In this document: piece after piece, positions 44,813 to 53,257 of the stretch
Layout of the letters: each line of letters begins with the position of its first letter
Position numbering within the stretch: the stretch's first letter is position 1
DNA from: an uncultured Enterobacterales bacterium
Lineage (GTDB): Bacteria; Pseudomonadota; Gammaproteobacteria; Enterobacterales; Enterobacteriaceae
Direction of reading: 5' to 3'
NCBI GenBank assembly: GCA_946478305.1
Contig: CAMLBO010000023.1
Coordinates: 1-53,257, forward strand
Length of the DNA: 53,257 nucleotides
Notes under the pieces: model-generated
Database searches by the model: none
The model's input: only the letters and a program-made list of their open reading frames with translations
Told to the model about the DNA's origin: nothing
Translations under genes and position numbers: made by a program

Positions 44813-46456
44813 ATGATGAAGCAAAGATATAAAGCGGTTTTCAAGAAAATCCCTCTGGCTCTCTTTCTTTCCGGTACTTTCCTTACTTCTCTCCCCGCGC
44901 TTGCCGCACAGGTGCCCGCGGGTGTCGAACTGGCAGCTAAACAGGAAATAGTACGTAACAACGGCAGCGAACCGGCTTCCCTTGATGCACACAAAGTCTC
45001 CAGCGATGTCGAATTCAATATCATAAGCGACCTGTTCACCGGGCTCATTAGTATCGATGATCAGGGCAACCCACATCCGGCCCTGGCCGCGAGTTGGGAA
45101 AATAAAGACAACAAGGTATGGACTTTCCATCTGCGCCCGGACCTTAAATGGTCTGATGGCTCGCCAATAACGGCGCAGGACGTGGTGTTTAGCTGGCGTC
45201 GATTGGTTGACCCGACCATCGGTTCACCGTATGCCACCTATCCCGGCAGCATGCATATGCTCAATGCCGTTGAAATTGTCAACGGCAAGAAGAAACCGGA
45301 CACATTGGGCGTGAAAGCATTGGATGAGCACACTGTTGAAGTGACGCTGGATCAGCCTATTTCTTACTTCCTCGGTATGTTGGCTCACCCAACACTCTTC
45401 CCGCTGAATGAAGCCGCTATTAGCAAATACGGCGATAAGTGGACACAGCCGGGTAATTTAGTCAGCAGCGGTCCTTTTAAACTGGACAGCTGGACGGTCA
45501 ACGAACGTGTTGTAGCCGCGCGCAACACGAATTATTGGGACAACCAACAAACCGTCATCAACAAAGTCACCTACCTGCCGATTGTTTCCGGTACTGCGGA
45601 TGTGAACCGCTATAAAGCCGGTGAAATTGATATCACCTCGACAGTGCCTGAAATACAGTTTGCCTCGTTGAAAAAACAGCTTGGCGATCAGGTTCATGTC
45701 GGCCCCAAACTCGGGGTTTATTACTACTCCCTCAATACCTCCAAGCCGCCATTTAACGACCCTCGCGTCCGTTTAGCGCTCAACCTGGCTCTGGATAAAG
45801 ATATTATTGCGGGAAAAGTCTTGGGTCAGGGGCAAAAACCAGCGTGGAATATCGTTCCAGATGACACCGGCGGCTTCGCCTTTAAGAACAGCAAATATCA
45901 ACAGATGACTCAGGAACAACGAGTCGCCGAAGCGAAAAAACTGATGAATGAAGCCGGATACGGCCCTTCGCACCCGCTGAAGTTTAATTTGCTCTACAAC
46001 ACGTCAGAATCTCATCAACGCATCGCCATCGCCGCAACATCGATGTGGAAGAAGAATCTGGGTGTTGACGCCGTACTGCAGAACCAGGAGTGGAAAACCA
46101 TGCTCGATACCAAGCGGCAAGGTAACTACGACGCTATACGTTATGCCTGGATTGCCGATTATAACGAGCCATCAACCTTCCTCAATACGCTACGAACGGG
46201 TGACAGTGAGAACTCATCTAAATTTAGTGACCCGGCATACGACAAAGCGCTGGATGATGCACTACAAGCCAGCGATAAGGCGCAGGTAGGCCAATATTAC
46301 CAACAGGCCGAAGACATTCTCAGTACGCAGGTTCCGGTTATTCCGCTGTATCAATATGTCAGCGCCAAACTGGTTAAACCTTATATCGGTGGCTATGACA
46401 ACCAGAGTCCACTGGGTTATATCTATGCTAAAGACCTTTACGTGATCAAACACTAA
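44813..46456 (+). CDS. OppA/MppA-type periplasmic peptide-binding protein
   Basis: About 547 residues with a signal peptide (basic KQRYK, hydrophobic core, cleavage after PALAA). A complete family-5 solute-binding body follows: EPASLDAHK, RPDLKWSDGSPITAQDVVFSWRR, GDYNEPSTFL-like ADYNEPSTFLN and the terminal YVIKH shared with OppA and MppA. It binds oligopeptides, or murein tripeptide if it is MppA-like, in the periplasm. No permease or ATPase genes adjoin, so it is an orphan receptor probably using the Opp permease. AGGA lies 7 nt before ATG44813; ATG44816 is equally possible. Confidence 0.9.
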   Translation: MMKQRYKAVFKKIPLALFLSGTFLTSLPALAAQVPAGVELAAKQEIVRNNGSEPASLDAHKVSSDVEFNIISDLFTGLISIDDQGNPHPALAASWENKDNKVWTFHLRPDLKWSDGSPITAQDVVFSWRRLVDPTIGSPYATYPGSMHMLNAVEIVNGKKKPDTLGVKALDEHTVEVTLDQPISYFLGMLAHPTLFPLNEAAISKYGDKWTQPGNLVSSGPFKLDSWTVNERVVAARNTNYWDNQQTVINKVTYLPIVSGTADVNRYKAGEIDITSTVPEIQFASLKKQLGDQVHVGPKLGVYYYSLNTSKPPFNDPRVRLALNLALDKDIIAGKVLGQGQKPAWNIVPDDTGGFAFKNSKYQQMTQEQRVAEAKKLMNEAGYGPSHPLKFNLLYNTSESHQRIAIAATSMWKKNLGVDAVLQNQEWKTMLDTKRQGNYDAIRYAWIADYNEPSTFLNTLRTGDSENSSKFSDPAYDKALDDALQASDKAQVGQYYQQAEDILSTQVPVIPLYQYVSAKLVKPYIGGYDNQSPLGYIYAKDLYVIKH

Positions 46457-46474
46457 CAGCTGTATTTTATCCCC

Positions 46475-46510
46475 CGGTATCCGGGCCATTTCGCCTTCGC
46501 CCGGATACCG
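46475..46510 (+). terminator. Strong hairpin after oppA-like gene
   Basis: Perfect 12-bp stem (cggtatccgggc 46475-46486, gcccggataccg 46499-46510, 12-nt loop). It lacks an immediate T tract, so it may protect the transcript end rather than terminate. Confidence 0.6.
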
Positions 46511-46626
46511 ATTAAGGCCTCATTTTTCCCAACTGCCGCCAACTCACCCGTTCATTCTCATGAAGAGATTTGCGACAACGCGCTCAAATGTTAGATTGGT
46601 GGAAAATCACACAAACGGGAGGAAAG

Positions 46627-46845
46627 ATGAAATTCTCGGAAAGTGAGATCCAACCGCTCTGGGATGAGGTTTCGCACATCATTGGTGATGCCGTCATCCA
46701 ACTGCACCATCATGGTAAATCGTTCAATGCAGAGGAATTAGTGGGTTATCTCACCCATCAGCTTAGCGAAACGCAGCAAGTAAAACGCCGCGTCCTGCTG
46801 GGCGCGGCGATTAATATGCTCAAAACAAACCGTATGCGTAACTAG
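46627..46845 (+). CDS. Small helical protein, possibly YmgB/AriR-like
   Basis: 72-residue helical protein. Its central IGDAVIQLHHHGKSFNAEELVGYLTHQL and following helix line up with the fold pattern of E. coli AriR/YmgB (GQAV..L...G.....N-I...L-H-L), a biofilm and acid-resistance regulator family whose short members help control Rcs signalling. The match is by pattern only. GGGAGG precedes ATG46627. Its 3' end overlaps the convergent next gene by 4 bp. Confidence 0.6.
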   Translation: MKFSESEIQPLWDEVSHIIGDAVIQLHHHGKSFNAEELVGYLTHQLSETQQVKRRVLLGAAINMLKTNRMRN

Positions 46846-47240
46846 GACGGTAAAATAATTTCAGGCGAAAGGGTTCGCAGACACTTTTCGAGTATCACGT
46901 AAGTGCCTTTATCTCCATAAATATGGCTGTTGAGCACCATCCAGTGTAGCGTCGCTTCAAAATCCGCAATCAGCTCTCGCGCATCCAGCCCTGGTTCAAT
47001 GATTTTTTCACCCGCGGCGTCAACAAAAAAATAGTCGTAATTCGCAACAGTGACAAAAATACTGCTAGGCGCCTCGGCGTTGGCCTCTTTACCAATGTTG
47101 CATCCACGAAGCGCTTCGCCCAGTTCCCCCTTTTCCAGGGCCTGGTTGATGATCGCCAGCGTATCGAACTCCACTGGCCGCGGTAAAGCCTCGATCATCG
47201 TGGCCCGGATTGATTTATAAAATAGAAGAAAGTTTTTCAT
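46842..47240 (-). CDS. Uncharacterised 132-residue protein
   Basis: Starts MKNFLLFYKSIRAT at ATG47240 with GAGGT five bases upstream. Mostly soluble alpha/beta character, with a VTVANYDYFFVDAAGEKIIEP stretch near 62 and one cysteine pair candidate (GC..., KCLRT). I do not recognise the family. No signal peptide. Longer frames upstream (to 47312) lack a ribosome site. Confidence 0.65.
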   Translation of the reverse strand: MKNFLLFYKSIRATMIEALPRPVEFDTLAIINQALEKGELGEALRGCNIGKEANAEAPSSIFVTVANYDYFFVDAAGEKIIEPGLDARELIADFEATLHWMVLNSHIYGDKGTYVILEKCLRTLSPEIILPS

Positions 47241-47368
47241 CACTACCTCAGCTCTGCACACACTCAACCTCCGGCCACACGCGTAGCCAGACGAAAATGT
47301 CTGAAGACTCACTGATAGGTTAATCGTATCAAGGCAGAAAGCGACTATGACGCATTCGATACCCCGAC

Positions 47369-47656
47369 TTATTCGGAACGGGCCGCCCTTCCCTGAGCAA
47401 ACAGAAATATTCTTTGGGTAATATCATCAGCGCCCAGAATATTCCCCTTCTGCTCCAGATTCGCCTGCGCATAGGCGATATCATGGGCCTGATCCACCAT
47501 GCTGATCACCTTATCGCGGGTACTCTTATCGAGATTCCCCAGCAGAGTGGTCAGAATGGCCTGGTATGCATTCGAAGCATGAATTAGCTGCTTCTCACGC
47601 TGCTCAAGGGCATCAACCCGCCCAACCAGAGACTGCAAAAGGTCATGATCAGACAT
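47369..47656 (-). CDS. Uncharacterised 95-residue coiled-coil-like protein
   Basis: MSDHDLLQSLVGRVDALEQREKQ start with heptad-like spacing suggests a short coiled coil (about 5-25), then further helices rich in Ala, Asp and Gln. No cysteine, no membrane segment, no recognised family. AAGGAT lies six bases before ATG47656. Probably a small cytoplasmic scaffold or regulator; not assignable. Confidence 0.65.
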   Translation of the reverse strand: MSDHDLLQSLVGRVDALEQREKQLIHASNAYQAILTTLLGNLDKSTRDKVISMVDQAHDIAYAQANLEQKGNILGADDITQRIFLFAQGRAARSE

Positions 47657-47769
47657 AGCGATATCCTTCTGTTCGGGTGAAAACACCCCGGCATCATGGG
47701 CAATAGCACAAGCTCTGATAATAAGTTTAGCAGAAACAGAAAATGACTCTGGGTGCAAAAACTGAATGT

Positions 47770-48195
47770 TTAGCAGCGGTAAATATCAGGTTGATAACGT
47801 TCCATGAAAGTATCGGGTTTAGTCAGCGGCGCGAAGCCAAACTGCGCATACAAACCATGAGCATCGCTGGTAGCCAGTGTCAGGCGCCGTAATCCCTGTA
47901 GCTCCGGCGCAGCCACTATGGCCGCCATTAATGTTTTACTAAATCCCTGGCCGCGATACGGTGGCAGCACAAATACGTCGACCAGATTGCCGAAGGTGGC
48001 AAAATCAGTGATAACGCGGGCAAACGCAATTTGCTGACCGGCCAGATACCCACCAAAACAGAGAGAGCCCTCAATGGATTTCTCCACCACGGCTCGGGGT
48101 ATGCCCTGACCCCATGTAGACTCTTCATTTAAGAAACGATGAATAAGCTCGCGATCCAAACACGTCTTATCCGTCGAAATCAATAATTCATGCAT
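47770..48195 (-). CDS. GNAT family N-acetyltransferase
   Basis: 141-residue GNAT. Motif A is visible as VDVFVLPPYRGQGFSKTLM (acetyl-CoA pyrophosphate loop RGQGF) near 73-91, with the preceding IAFARVITD strand and a C-terminal GLYAQFGFAPL block. It transfers an acetyl group from acetyl-CoA; the substrate (small molecule or amino group) is unknown. AGGAG precedes ATG48195. Confidence 0.88.
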   Translation of the reverse strand: MHELLISTDKTCLDRELIHRFLNEESTWGQGIPRAVVEKSIEGSLCFGGYLAGQQIAFARVITDFATFGNLVDVFVLPPYRGQGFSKTLMAAIVAAPELQGLRRLTLATSDAHGLYAQFGFAPLTKPDTFMERYQPDIYRC

Positions 48196-48507
48196 CGTTG
48201 CGTTCTCCTCAAAGGAATCCTAAGCCCGGAAAATAGTCACCCATTCACTGAATCCTCAGTCATTCATTAAACCAATATTCAACCAATTAACAAATCATTA
48301 AATTTATGAATTGAGTTGTAACCACAAAGTCCGTGCCTATAGTCAAACCGGGGCCGTACCTGCTGGCTTAACCGGCCAGATCACCAATAAGGCGTAACAA
48401 TCGCAGTAACTGGTTACAGATCGGCCAGTGGTATCTCACAGCGCAATGTGACATTTTCGCCGTCAGTTAATTGAGTCGTTTTGATGAATATTGAGGCGGG
48501 TTTTAGG

Positions 48508-48720
48508 ATGAGAAATACGATTTATACTTTAGCGTTATTGTTGTCGCTTTCAGTAAGTTCACTGGCACATGCGGCCGGCTGTCTGAAAGGAGCTGTCGTT
48601 GGCGGAGTGGCCGGGCATCTTGAACATCACGCGGTATTGGGCGCGGTTGCGGGGTGTGCCGTCGGCCACCATATGGCGGCTAAAGCCAAAGCACAGCAGG
48701 CGCAAACGGCAGCGAAATAA
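48508..48720 (+). CDS. Exported glycine-zipper small protein
   Basis: 70-residue protein with a signal peptide (about 1-22, ending SLAHA) followed by a glycine-zipper segment (GAVVGGVAGHLEHHAVLGAVAG) and an Ala/Lys/Gln-rich tail. Two cysteines flank the zipper. Such proteins associate with the outer membrane or periplasm; function is unknown. ATG48508 gives the clean signal peptide; in-frame starts at 48481 and 48484 would add residues before it. Confidence 0.7.
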   Translation: MRNTIYTLALLLSLSVSSLAHAAGCLKGAVVGGVAGHLEHHAVLGAVAGCAVGHHMAAKAKAQQAQTAAK

Positions 48721-48756
48721 TGACCTGGGTGCTGTATCCGCCGGATGCTGATATAA

Positions 48757-49605
48757 CTACAGCTCGATGGTCTCAAACCGTCCGCTGAATAGCGGCTTAC
48801 AAAGGATTTTGTAGCCGTCGCTGTCAAAATGGGTGGAGACCTTCTGAAGGGTATGTTCTTCACCCAATGAATTGACCGTGCCAAGATAAAACCAGTCCTG
48901 AACGATGTGATATTGGGTAAAGGCCGCCCCCTCTTCTACGATGGCAATTCTGCCTGGCCAGTTCCAGCAGCTCACCCGCAGCGACTCCAGTGCCAGCAGC
49001 AATCTGCCATTATGTTCTTCAAGTGTCTCGGCACCGCAACACGCTCCGGCACAACGCTTAAGGCTGAAGCGAAAACAGGCGCGATTTTTAGCCACTTTCT
49101 CAATACCTAAAACGCCGTAACAGAGTTTCTGTTCGTCGGCGAGAGTCCTTAGCTTCTCCAGCGCCACGGTGCGGTTGGCGAACAGGCCAAACAGGCCCGG
49201 CGTGCTGGCGAAATCAATATCTTTGGCGTACGCCACTTCAACACTGCCGTTCTGGATATGCAAAGAACAGAGCTGCTTTGAGCGGCGCAGACGTTTATTA
49301 AATAGCGGCTGCTGTTCTTTTATCATGCGGGCTTCAGTAAGTAGCGCGCCCAGTTCACCTGCAGTTTCCAAAAAAGTGATACGTGTAGTCTGACGCAATA
49401 ATTTCGCTTCATCTTTGGCTCGAAAATGCGCCATCACCCGGCTGCGTATATTGACGCTTTTACCAATGTAGAGGGGAAGCTGATCGTTTAACCCATGGAA
49501 GATATAAACACCGGGCACCGACGGCAACTCAGCCAGAGTTGCACGCAGGTGCTCAGGATACTGATAAATTTCAGCGTCAAACTCGCTGCGGGACAAATTC
49601 CTCAA
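48757..49605 (-). CDS. cho: Excinuclease Cho (UvrC homologue)
   Basis: 282-residue nuclease making the 3' incision in nucleotide excision repair, an SOS-linked backup of UvrC. The GIY-YIG domain (GVYIFHG, LYIGKSVNIRSRV) spans about 30-110, with NKRLRRSKQLCSL next and the cysteine-rich KRCAGACCG near 195. It matches E. coli Cho (295 aa) closely. A stop codon lies three codons before the start, and the first usable codons are TTG (49605 or 49596), so it starts at TTG. Confidence 0.94.
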   Translation of the reverse strand: MRNLSRSEFDAEIYQYPEHLRATLAELPSVPGVYIFHGLNDQLPLYIGKSVNIRSRVMAHFRAKDEAKLLRQTTRITFLETAGELGALLTEARMIKEQQPLFNKRLRRSKQLCSLHIQNGSVEVAYAKDIDFASTPGLFGLFANRTVALEKLRTLADEQKLCYGVLGIEKVAKNRACFRFSLKRCAGACCGAETLEEHNGRLLLALESLRVSCWNWPGRIAIVEEGAAFTQYHIVQDWFYLGTVNSLGEEHTLQKVSTHFDSDGYKILCKPLFSGRFETIEL

Positions 49606-49633
49606 ACTCTTTCACTCACTCATTGCAAAATAT

Positions 49634-51211
49634 TTAAGACGGCGACACCACCCGGTTTCGCCCTTCCTGCTTAGCACGATACAGCGCTTCATCGGCCTGT
49701 TTCAATACCCGTTCAGCCTGGCTCTTACCGGGACTGCCTGCGGCCACTCCCAAAGAGACAGTGATTTTACCCGCCTGCGGTATCTGCATCTCTTCCACAC
49801 TCTGGCGCAAACGCTCAGCGATATGAGTCGCGACCTCAAGGGAAGTACCAGGCAACACCATAAGGAACTCTTCACCACCGTTACGGCAAAGGATGTCACT
49901 CTCACGCGAACCTGCACGAATCTGTTGGGCCAACAGTTTGATCACTTCATCCCCGACGTCATGCCCGTAGGTATCATTGATCTTTTTAAAATGGTCAATA
50001 TCCAGCGCAATGACCGAGAAATTCAGCTTCATCTGCTGAATATACTCCAGCGCCGTGGCCAGCCCACGCCGGTTAAACAACCCCGTCATCGGATCCGTCT
50101 GGACTTCGAACTTCAGTTTACCGATTTTCTTTTGCAGCAGACTGATCCCAATCAGCAGCGCACGCTTAAGCTGTGTCGCTTCGAAATACCAGTCTGGAAT
50201 CAGACGAATACTGTTGGAGATATCCGGCTTATCCATATCGTTGGCGCTGCGGGCTAACTGACGCAGCGGCCGCGCAATCAGGCGTGACAATATCCATACG
50301 CAGAGCAGAGTCAACAGCGCCAGCGGTGTCAGATGGCGCAACACTTTAAACATCAACCCTTGTAACGGTTTGAGCGTGGAGTCCGTTGGCCTGAGCGTAA
50401 TAATAGCCCATCCCGTTGAAGGCACTACCGCGTAGCCTGCCAGCACCGGCTCGCCGAGAGTATTGATCATCATCAGGCTGCCATTCGTAACCTGCTGTAC
50501 TGCGTAAGTGATTGGCTTAGGTTCCAGCACTTCCCCCACTCGCGCAGGATCATGGTGATAAAGAATTCTGCGGTCGCGGTCAAGCACCACAATATAAGAG
50601 CCATCGCGATAATAGTGTTCGCCCAGCAACTCATTAAGGATGCTTTTTTGGCGTAAATAAAGGGTACCGCCAATATATCCGCGGTAATGCCCATCGGCAG
50701 TCACAATCGGCGTGGAAATATTAATCACCAGATTATTCGCCGCAGAGATATAGGGCTTGCTGATCAACGGACGGCGCAGCGACAAAGCTTCAAGCGCCCC
50801 GGGCGTCGTCAGTTTATGCCCCATCAACTGCAAGCTGTCTGGCGAGGTCGCGCGAATGATGCCGTGGGCATCGGTGATAACGACCGAGTTAAAACTGTCG
50901 CTCTGATATTTTAAGCGTGCGGTTTCAGACTGCAGAACAGCCGGATCATCAAAATTGGCCGCAGCAATACGGCTGCTATAAAACAGCTGTTTTTGCATGC
51001 TGTGCACGAAAAGCTCTGTGCTGGACGCCAACTTGGTGGCATAGACCCGGTTCGCTTCCAGGGTGTTATCGATGAGCAACTGCCGCTGCACGCTGTAGCT
51101 GGCATAGAAACTGTTAGCCAGCGTCACGAAGGCTGTGGTCACAGCCAGAATCAGGATCAGACGGCGTAAATCAAGTCGAAAAAAGACGCTGAAAAAAGAT
51201 GAACGTGACAA
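49634..51211 (-). CDS. Membrane dCache-GGDEF diguanylate cyclase
   Basis: 525-residue cyclase. A first membrane helix (about 16-36) and a periplasmic dCache-type sensor (about 40-285, with ISTPIVTADGHYRGYIGG) are followed by a second helix near 290-312, a HAMP-like linker and a GGDEF domain from about 365. The active site is GGEEF, with an RESD inhibitory site five residues before it, so it should make c-di-GMP with feedback control. An extracellular small ligand is expected; identity unknown. Start is TTG51211; there is no good ATG. Confidence 0.9.
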   Translation of the reverse strand: MSRSSFFSVFFRLDLRRLILILAVTTAFVTLANSFYASYSVQRQLLIDNTLEANRVYATKLASSTELFVHSMQKQLFYSSRIAAANFDDPAVLQSETARLKYQSDSFNSVVITDAHGIIRATSPDSLQLMGHKLTTPGALEALSLRRPLISKPYISAANNLVINISTPIVTADGHYRGYIGGTLYLRQKSILNELLGEHYYRDGSYIVVLDRDRRILYHHDPARVGEVLEPKPITYAVQQVTNGSLMMINTLGEPVLAGYAVVPSTGWAIITLRPTDSTLKPLQGLMFKVLRHLTPLALLTLLCVWILSRLIARPLRQLARSANDMDKPDISNSIRLIPDWYFEATQLKRALLIGISLLQKKIGKLKFEVQTDPMTGLFNRRGLATALEYIQQMKLNFSVIALDIDHFKKINDTYGHDVGDEVIKLLAQQIRAGSRESDILCRNGGEEFLMVLPGTSLEVATHIAERLRQSVEEMQIPQAGKITVSLGVAAGSPGKSQAERVLKQADEALYRAKQEGRNRVVSPS

Positions 51212-51334
51212 GACAATGACCCCGGGGCAAAAAGTGGCTAATGTTTAACACCGTCGACCCTTATGTACAAGAAGACGGATAAAAAACGCCTGCAAGTGCG
51301 CCGATGAAGCCGTCTTCTATACGTTCCGCACAAT

Positions 51335-51364
51335 AAAAAGCGGGAGCTTTTTAGCTCCCGCTTT
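51335..51364 (-). terminator. Terminator of icd
   Basis: Perfect 12-bp stem (aaagcgggagct 51337-51348, agctcccgcttt 51353-51364) with a 4-nt loop; on the minus strand it runs into TTTTTATTG. Confidence 0.9.
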
Positions 51365-51384
51365 GGCAAAACTGCAGACCGCAA

Positions 51385-52638
51385 TTACATATTTGCGATC
51401 ATTGCATCGCCAAACTCTGAGCATTTCAGCAGTTTAGCGCCGTCCATTTGACGTTCGAAATCGTAAGTCACGGTTTTCTTGGCAATCGCGCCTTGCATAC
51501 CTTTAACGATAAGATCAGCCGCTTCGAACCATTCCATATGACGCAACATCATTTCTGCGGAAAGAATAATTGAACCTGGGTTCACCTTATCCTGGCCTGC
51601 ATATTTTGGTGCGGTGCCGTGGGTGGCTTCGAACAGTGCGCAATCAGAACCAATGTTTGCACCTGGTGCGATACCAATCCCGCCGACCTGCGCTGCCAGG
51701 GCGTCAGAAATGTAGTCACCGTTCAGGTTCATACAAGCGATAACGTCGTATTCAGCAGGACGCAACAAGATCTGTTGCAGGAAGGCATCAGCAATCACAT
51801 CTTTAATGATGATGTCTTTGCCATTGTTAGGGTTCTTGATTTTCACCCATGGACCGCCGTCAATCAGCTCACCGCCGAACTCTTCGCGAGCCAGCTGGTA
51901 TCCCCAATCTTTAAATGCGCCTTCGGTGAACTTCATGATGTTGCCTTTGTGAACCAAAGTCAGGGAATCACGATCGTTAGTAATAGTGTATTCGATAGCC
52001 GCGCGAACCAGACGCTTGGTGCCTTCTTCAGAGCAAGGCTTGATACCGATGCCGCATTCCTGTGGGAAACGGATTTTCTTCACGCCCATTTCGTCTTGCA
52101 GGAATTTGATCACTTTGTCGGCTTCAGCGGAACCTGCTTTCCATTCGATACCCGCATAGATATCTTCGGAGTTCTCACGGAAAATCACCATGTCGGTGTC
52201 TTCCGGGCGTTTTACCGGGCTTGGCGTGCCGGTGTAATAACGTACCGGGCGCAGACAGATGTACAGATCAAGCTGTTGGCGCAGGGCAACGTTCAGGGAG
52301 CGAATACCACCACCGACTGGCGTCGTCAGCGGGCCTTTGATGGCAACGCGGTAATCACGGATCAAGTCCAGTGTCTCTTCTGGCAACCATACGTCTTTAC
52401 CGTACAGTTCTACTGATTTTTCGCCGGTATAAATTTCCATCCAGGAAATTTTACGTTCGCCGTTGTAGGCTTTTTTAACCGCCGCATCCACAACTTTGAT
52501 CATAGCGGGGGTAACGTCAACGCCAATACCGTCGCCTTCGATGAACGGGATAATAGGATTATTAGGAACGATCAGTTTACCCTGGGCATCAACTGTAATC
52601 TTTTTACCTTCCGCCGGAACAACTACTTTGCTTTCCAT
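51385..52638 (-). CDS. icd: NADP-dependent isocitrate dehydrogenase
   Basis: TCA-cycle enzyme of 417 residues (E. coli 416), converting isocitrate to 2-oxoglutarate with NADP+. The regulatory phosphorylation serine is S114 in [13 protein letters not shown] (S113 in E. coli). The active-site [10 protein letters not shown] and NLNGDYISD blocks and the NADP site are conserved. AGGAGAGG lies just before ATG52638, which fixes the start; longer frames are excluded. It is divergent from rluE, as in E. coli. Confidence 0.98.
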   Translation of the reverse strand: MESKVVVPAEGKKITVDAQGKLIVPNNPIIPFIEGDGIGVDVTPAMIKVVDAAVKKAYNGERKISWMEIYTGEKSVELYGKDVWLPEETLDLIRDYRVAIKGPLTTPVGGGIRSLNVALRQQLDLYICLRPVRYYTGTPSPVKRPEDTDMVIFRENSEDIYAGIEWKAGSAEADKVIKFLQDEMGVKKIRFPQECGIGIKPCSEEGTKRLVRAAIEYTITNDRDSLTLVHKGNIMKFTEGAFKDWGYQLAREEFGGELIDGGPWVKIKNPNNGKDIIIKDVIADAFLQQILLRPAEYDVIACMNLNGDYISDALAAQVGGIGIAPGANIGSDCALFEATHGTAPKYAGQDKVNPGSIILSAEMMLRHMEWFEAADLIVKGMQGAIAKKTVTYDFERQMDGAKLLKCSEFGDAMIANM

Positions 52639-52736
52639 TAACCTCTCCTTCGAGCGCATTTTTGTTAAAAATTTGTAAGATGCGGGTCGATATTACTTGA
52701 ATAATGTCCGCGCGCCAATCTGAAACCGTTTTCACG

Positions 52737-52742
52737 TATAAT
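52737..52742 (+). promoter_or_regulatory. Possible rluE -10 element overlapping the first ATG
   Basis: TATAAT sits where the first ATG of rluE (52741) would lie. If used, transcription would begin near 52749 and translation at ATG52765 or ATG52771. No clear -35 is seen. Confidence 0.4.
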
Positions 52743-53257
52743 GCGCCAATTCTCTCTGACTTCAATGCCTATGAAACCGATCTTTGTTAAAAATCACCAC
52801 GTTAACCGTTTCAGCAAGCGGCCTGACAGGGTACGTCCAACGCAAAATAGTCCGCGTAAAGTGGTACTGTTCAATAAACCGTTCGATGTACTGCCGCAGT
52901 TCACCGACGAAGCCGGTCGTGCCACACTCAAAGACTACATCTCATTAACAGACATTTATGCCGCTGGCCGGTTAGATCGCGACAGCGAAGGTTTACTGGT
53001 GCTGACTAACGATGGCAAACTGCAAGCTGCGCTGACTCAGCCCGGCAAGCGCACCGGTAAAGTCTATTATGTCCAGGTTGAAGGGGCTCCGGACGCCGTT
53101 GCCGTCAACGCACTGCGTACTGGGGTTGAACTTAAGGACGGCAAAACGCTTGCGGCCGGTGTGGAAGTCGTCGATGAACCGCAGTGGCTGTGGCCACGGA
53201 ACCCGCCTATCCGAGATCGAAAAGCCATCCCCACCGCCTGGCTGAAAACTGTCTCTT
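52741..53257 (+). CDS. rluE: 23S rRNA pseudouridine2457 synthase RluE (partial)
   Basis: Pseudouridine synthase of the RsuA/RluE group; about 172 residues are in the window and the 3' end is cut by the window edge. Catalytic Asp lies in [28 protein letters not shown] and the [12 protein letters not shown] stretch are RluE-specific. ATG52741 (MRQF) matches the E. coli N terminus, but a TATAAT overlaps it; ATG52765 or ATG52771 are alternatives. Divergent from icd. Confidence 0.95.
   Translation, partial: MRQFSLTSMPMKPIFVKNHHVNRFSKRPDRVRPTQNSPRKVVLFNKPFDVLPQFTDEAGRATLKDYISLTDIYAAGRLDRDSEGLLVLTNDGKLQAALTQPGKRTGKVYYVQVEGAPDAVAVNALRTGVELKDGKTLAAGVEVVDEPQWLWPRNPPIRDRKAIPTAWLKTVS

Noticed and set aside
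51619-52416. 265-codon plus-strand ORF opposite icd
   Set aside because: Fully within icd on the other strand; no recognisable protein character.

Overview
The window reads as a chromosomal segment of an Enterobacterales bacterium. Many genes are close matches to Escherichia coli chromosomal genes (rsmF, yebV, yebY-yebZ-yobA, holE, exoX, ptrB, dbpA, purT, pabB, sdaA, pdeD, yoaE, manXYZ, yobD, mntP, rlmA, yobF-cspC, yebO-mgrB-yobH, cho, icd, rluE). They appear in an order broadly like the E. coli 40-41 minute region, but with rearrangements and extra genes. The extras (a Serratia-type proline iminopeptidase, a nitrilase next to exoX, a second laccase-domain protein) and a GC content near the middle of the range suggest Yersiniaceae (Rahnella/Rouxiella/Ewingella/Serratia type). 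That genus-level placement is inference. No insertion sequence, prophage block, CRISPR array, tRNA or rRNA was seen.

Layout. 0.1-4.1 kb: rRNA methyltransferase rsmF, a triple-PAS diguanylate cyclase and yebV. 4.1-10.2 kb (minus strand): an accessory operon of two very large exported WG-repeat proteins that look like diverged tandem duplicates, followed by an ASCH-domain protein. 10.8-12.7 kb: M20 amidohydrolase and an extensin-like protein. 12.8-13.1 kb: a small-RNA region with a clear SdsR gene, a candidate 44-codon ORF and an orphan plus-strand terminator. 13.3-16.3 kb: copper genes (copC-copD-yebY), ferritin ftnA with three Fur-like boxes, and holE. 16.3-25.3 kb: pip, a 33-residue lysine-rich protein, nitrilase, exoX, ptrB, yebF, dbpA, PurR-box purT and yoaH. 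25.4-32.6 kb: pabB-nudL, sdaA, pdeD and yoaE. 33.2-36.5 kb: manXYZ-yobD. 36.6-39.6 kb: Fur-like box, Mn2+ riboswitch, mntP, rlmA, PgeF-like paralogue and cspC-yobF. A 0.9-kb gene-free stretch follows. 40.5-44.7 kb: many small genes, including a perfect PmrA-type box in front of a small basic membrane protein and an mgrB with an N-terminal extension. 44.8-49.6 kb: an orphan OppA-type binding protein, several uncharacterised small genes, GNAT and cho. 49.6-53.3 kb: dCache-GGDEF cyclase, icd and the start of rluE.

Themes. Metal homeostasis is prominent (CopC/CopD, ferritin, MntP with riboswitch, several Fur-type sites). There are three c-di-GMP enzymes: two cyclases with intact GGEEF and I-site, and one CSS-type phosphodiesterase. 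There is a possible envelope-stress/Mg2+-sensing neighbourhood around 41.6-44 kb. The most unusual system is the WG-repeat pair at 4.5-10.2 kb. Both proteins are exported and cysteine-paired at both ends, share a C-terminal W-P-x-K...T-C-A motif, and are translationally coupled.
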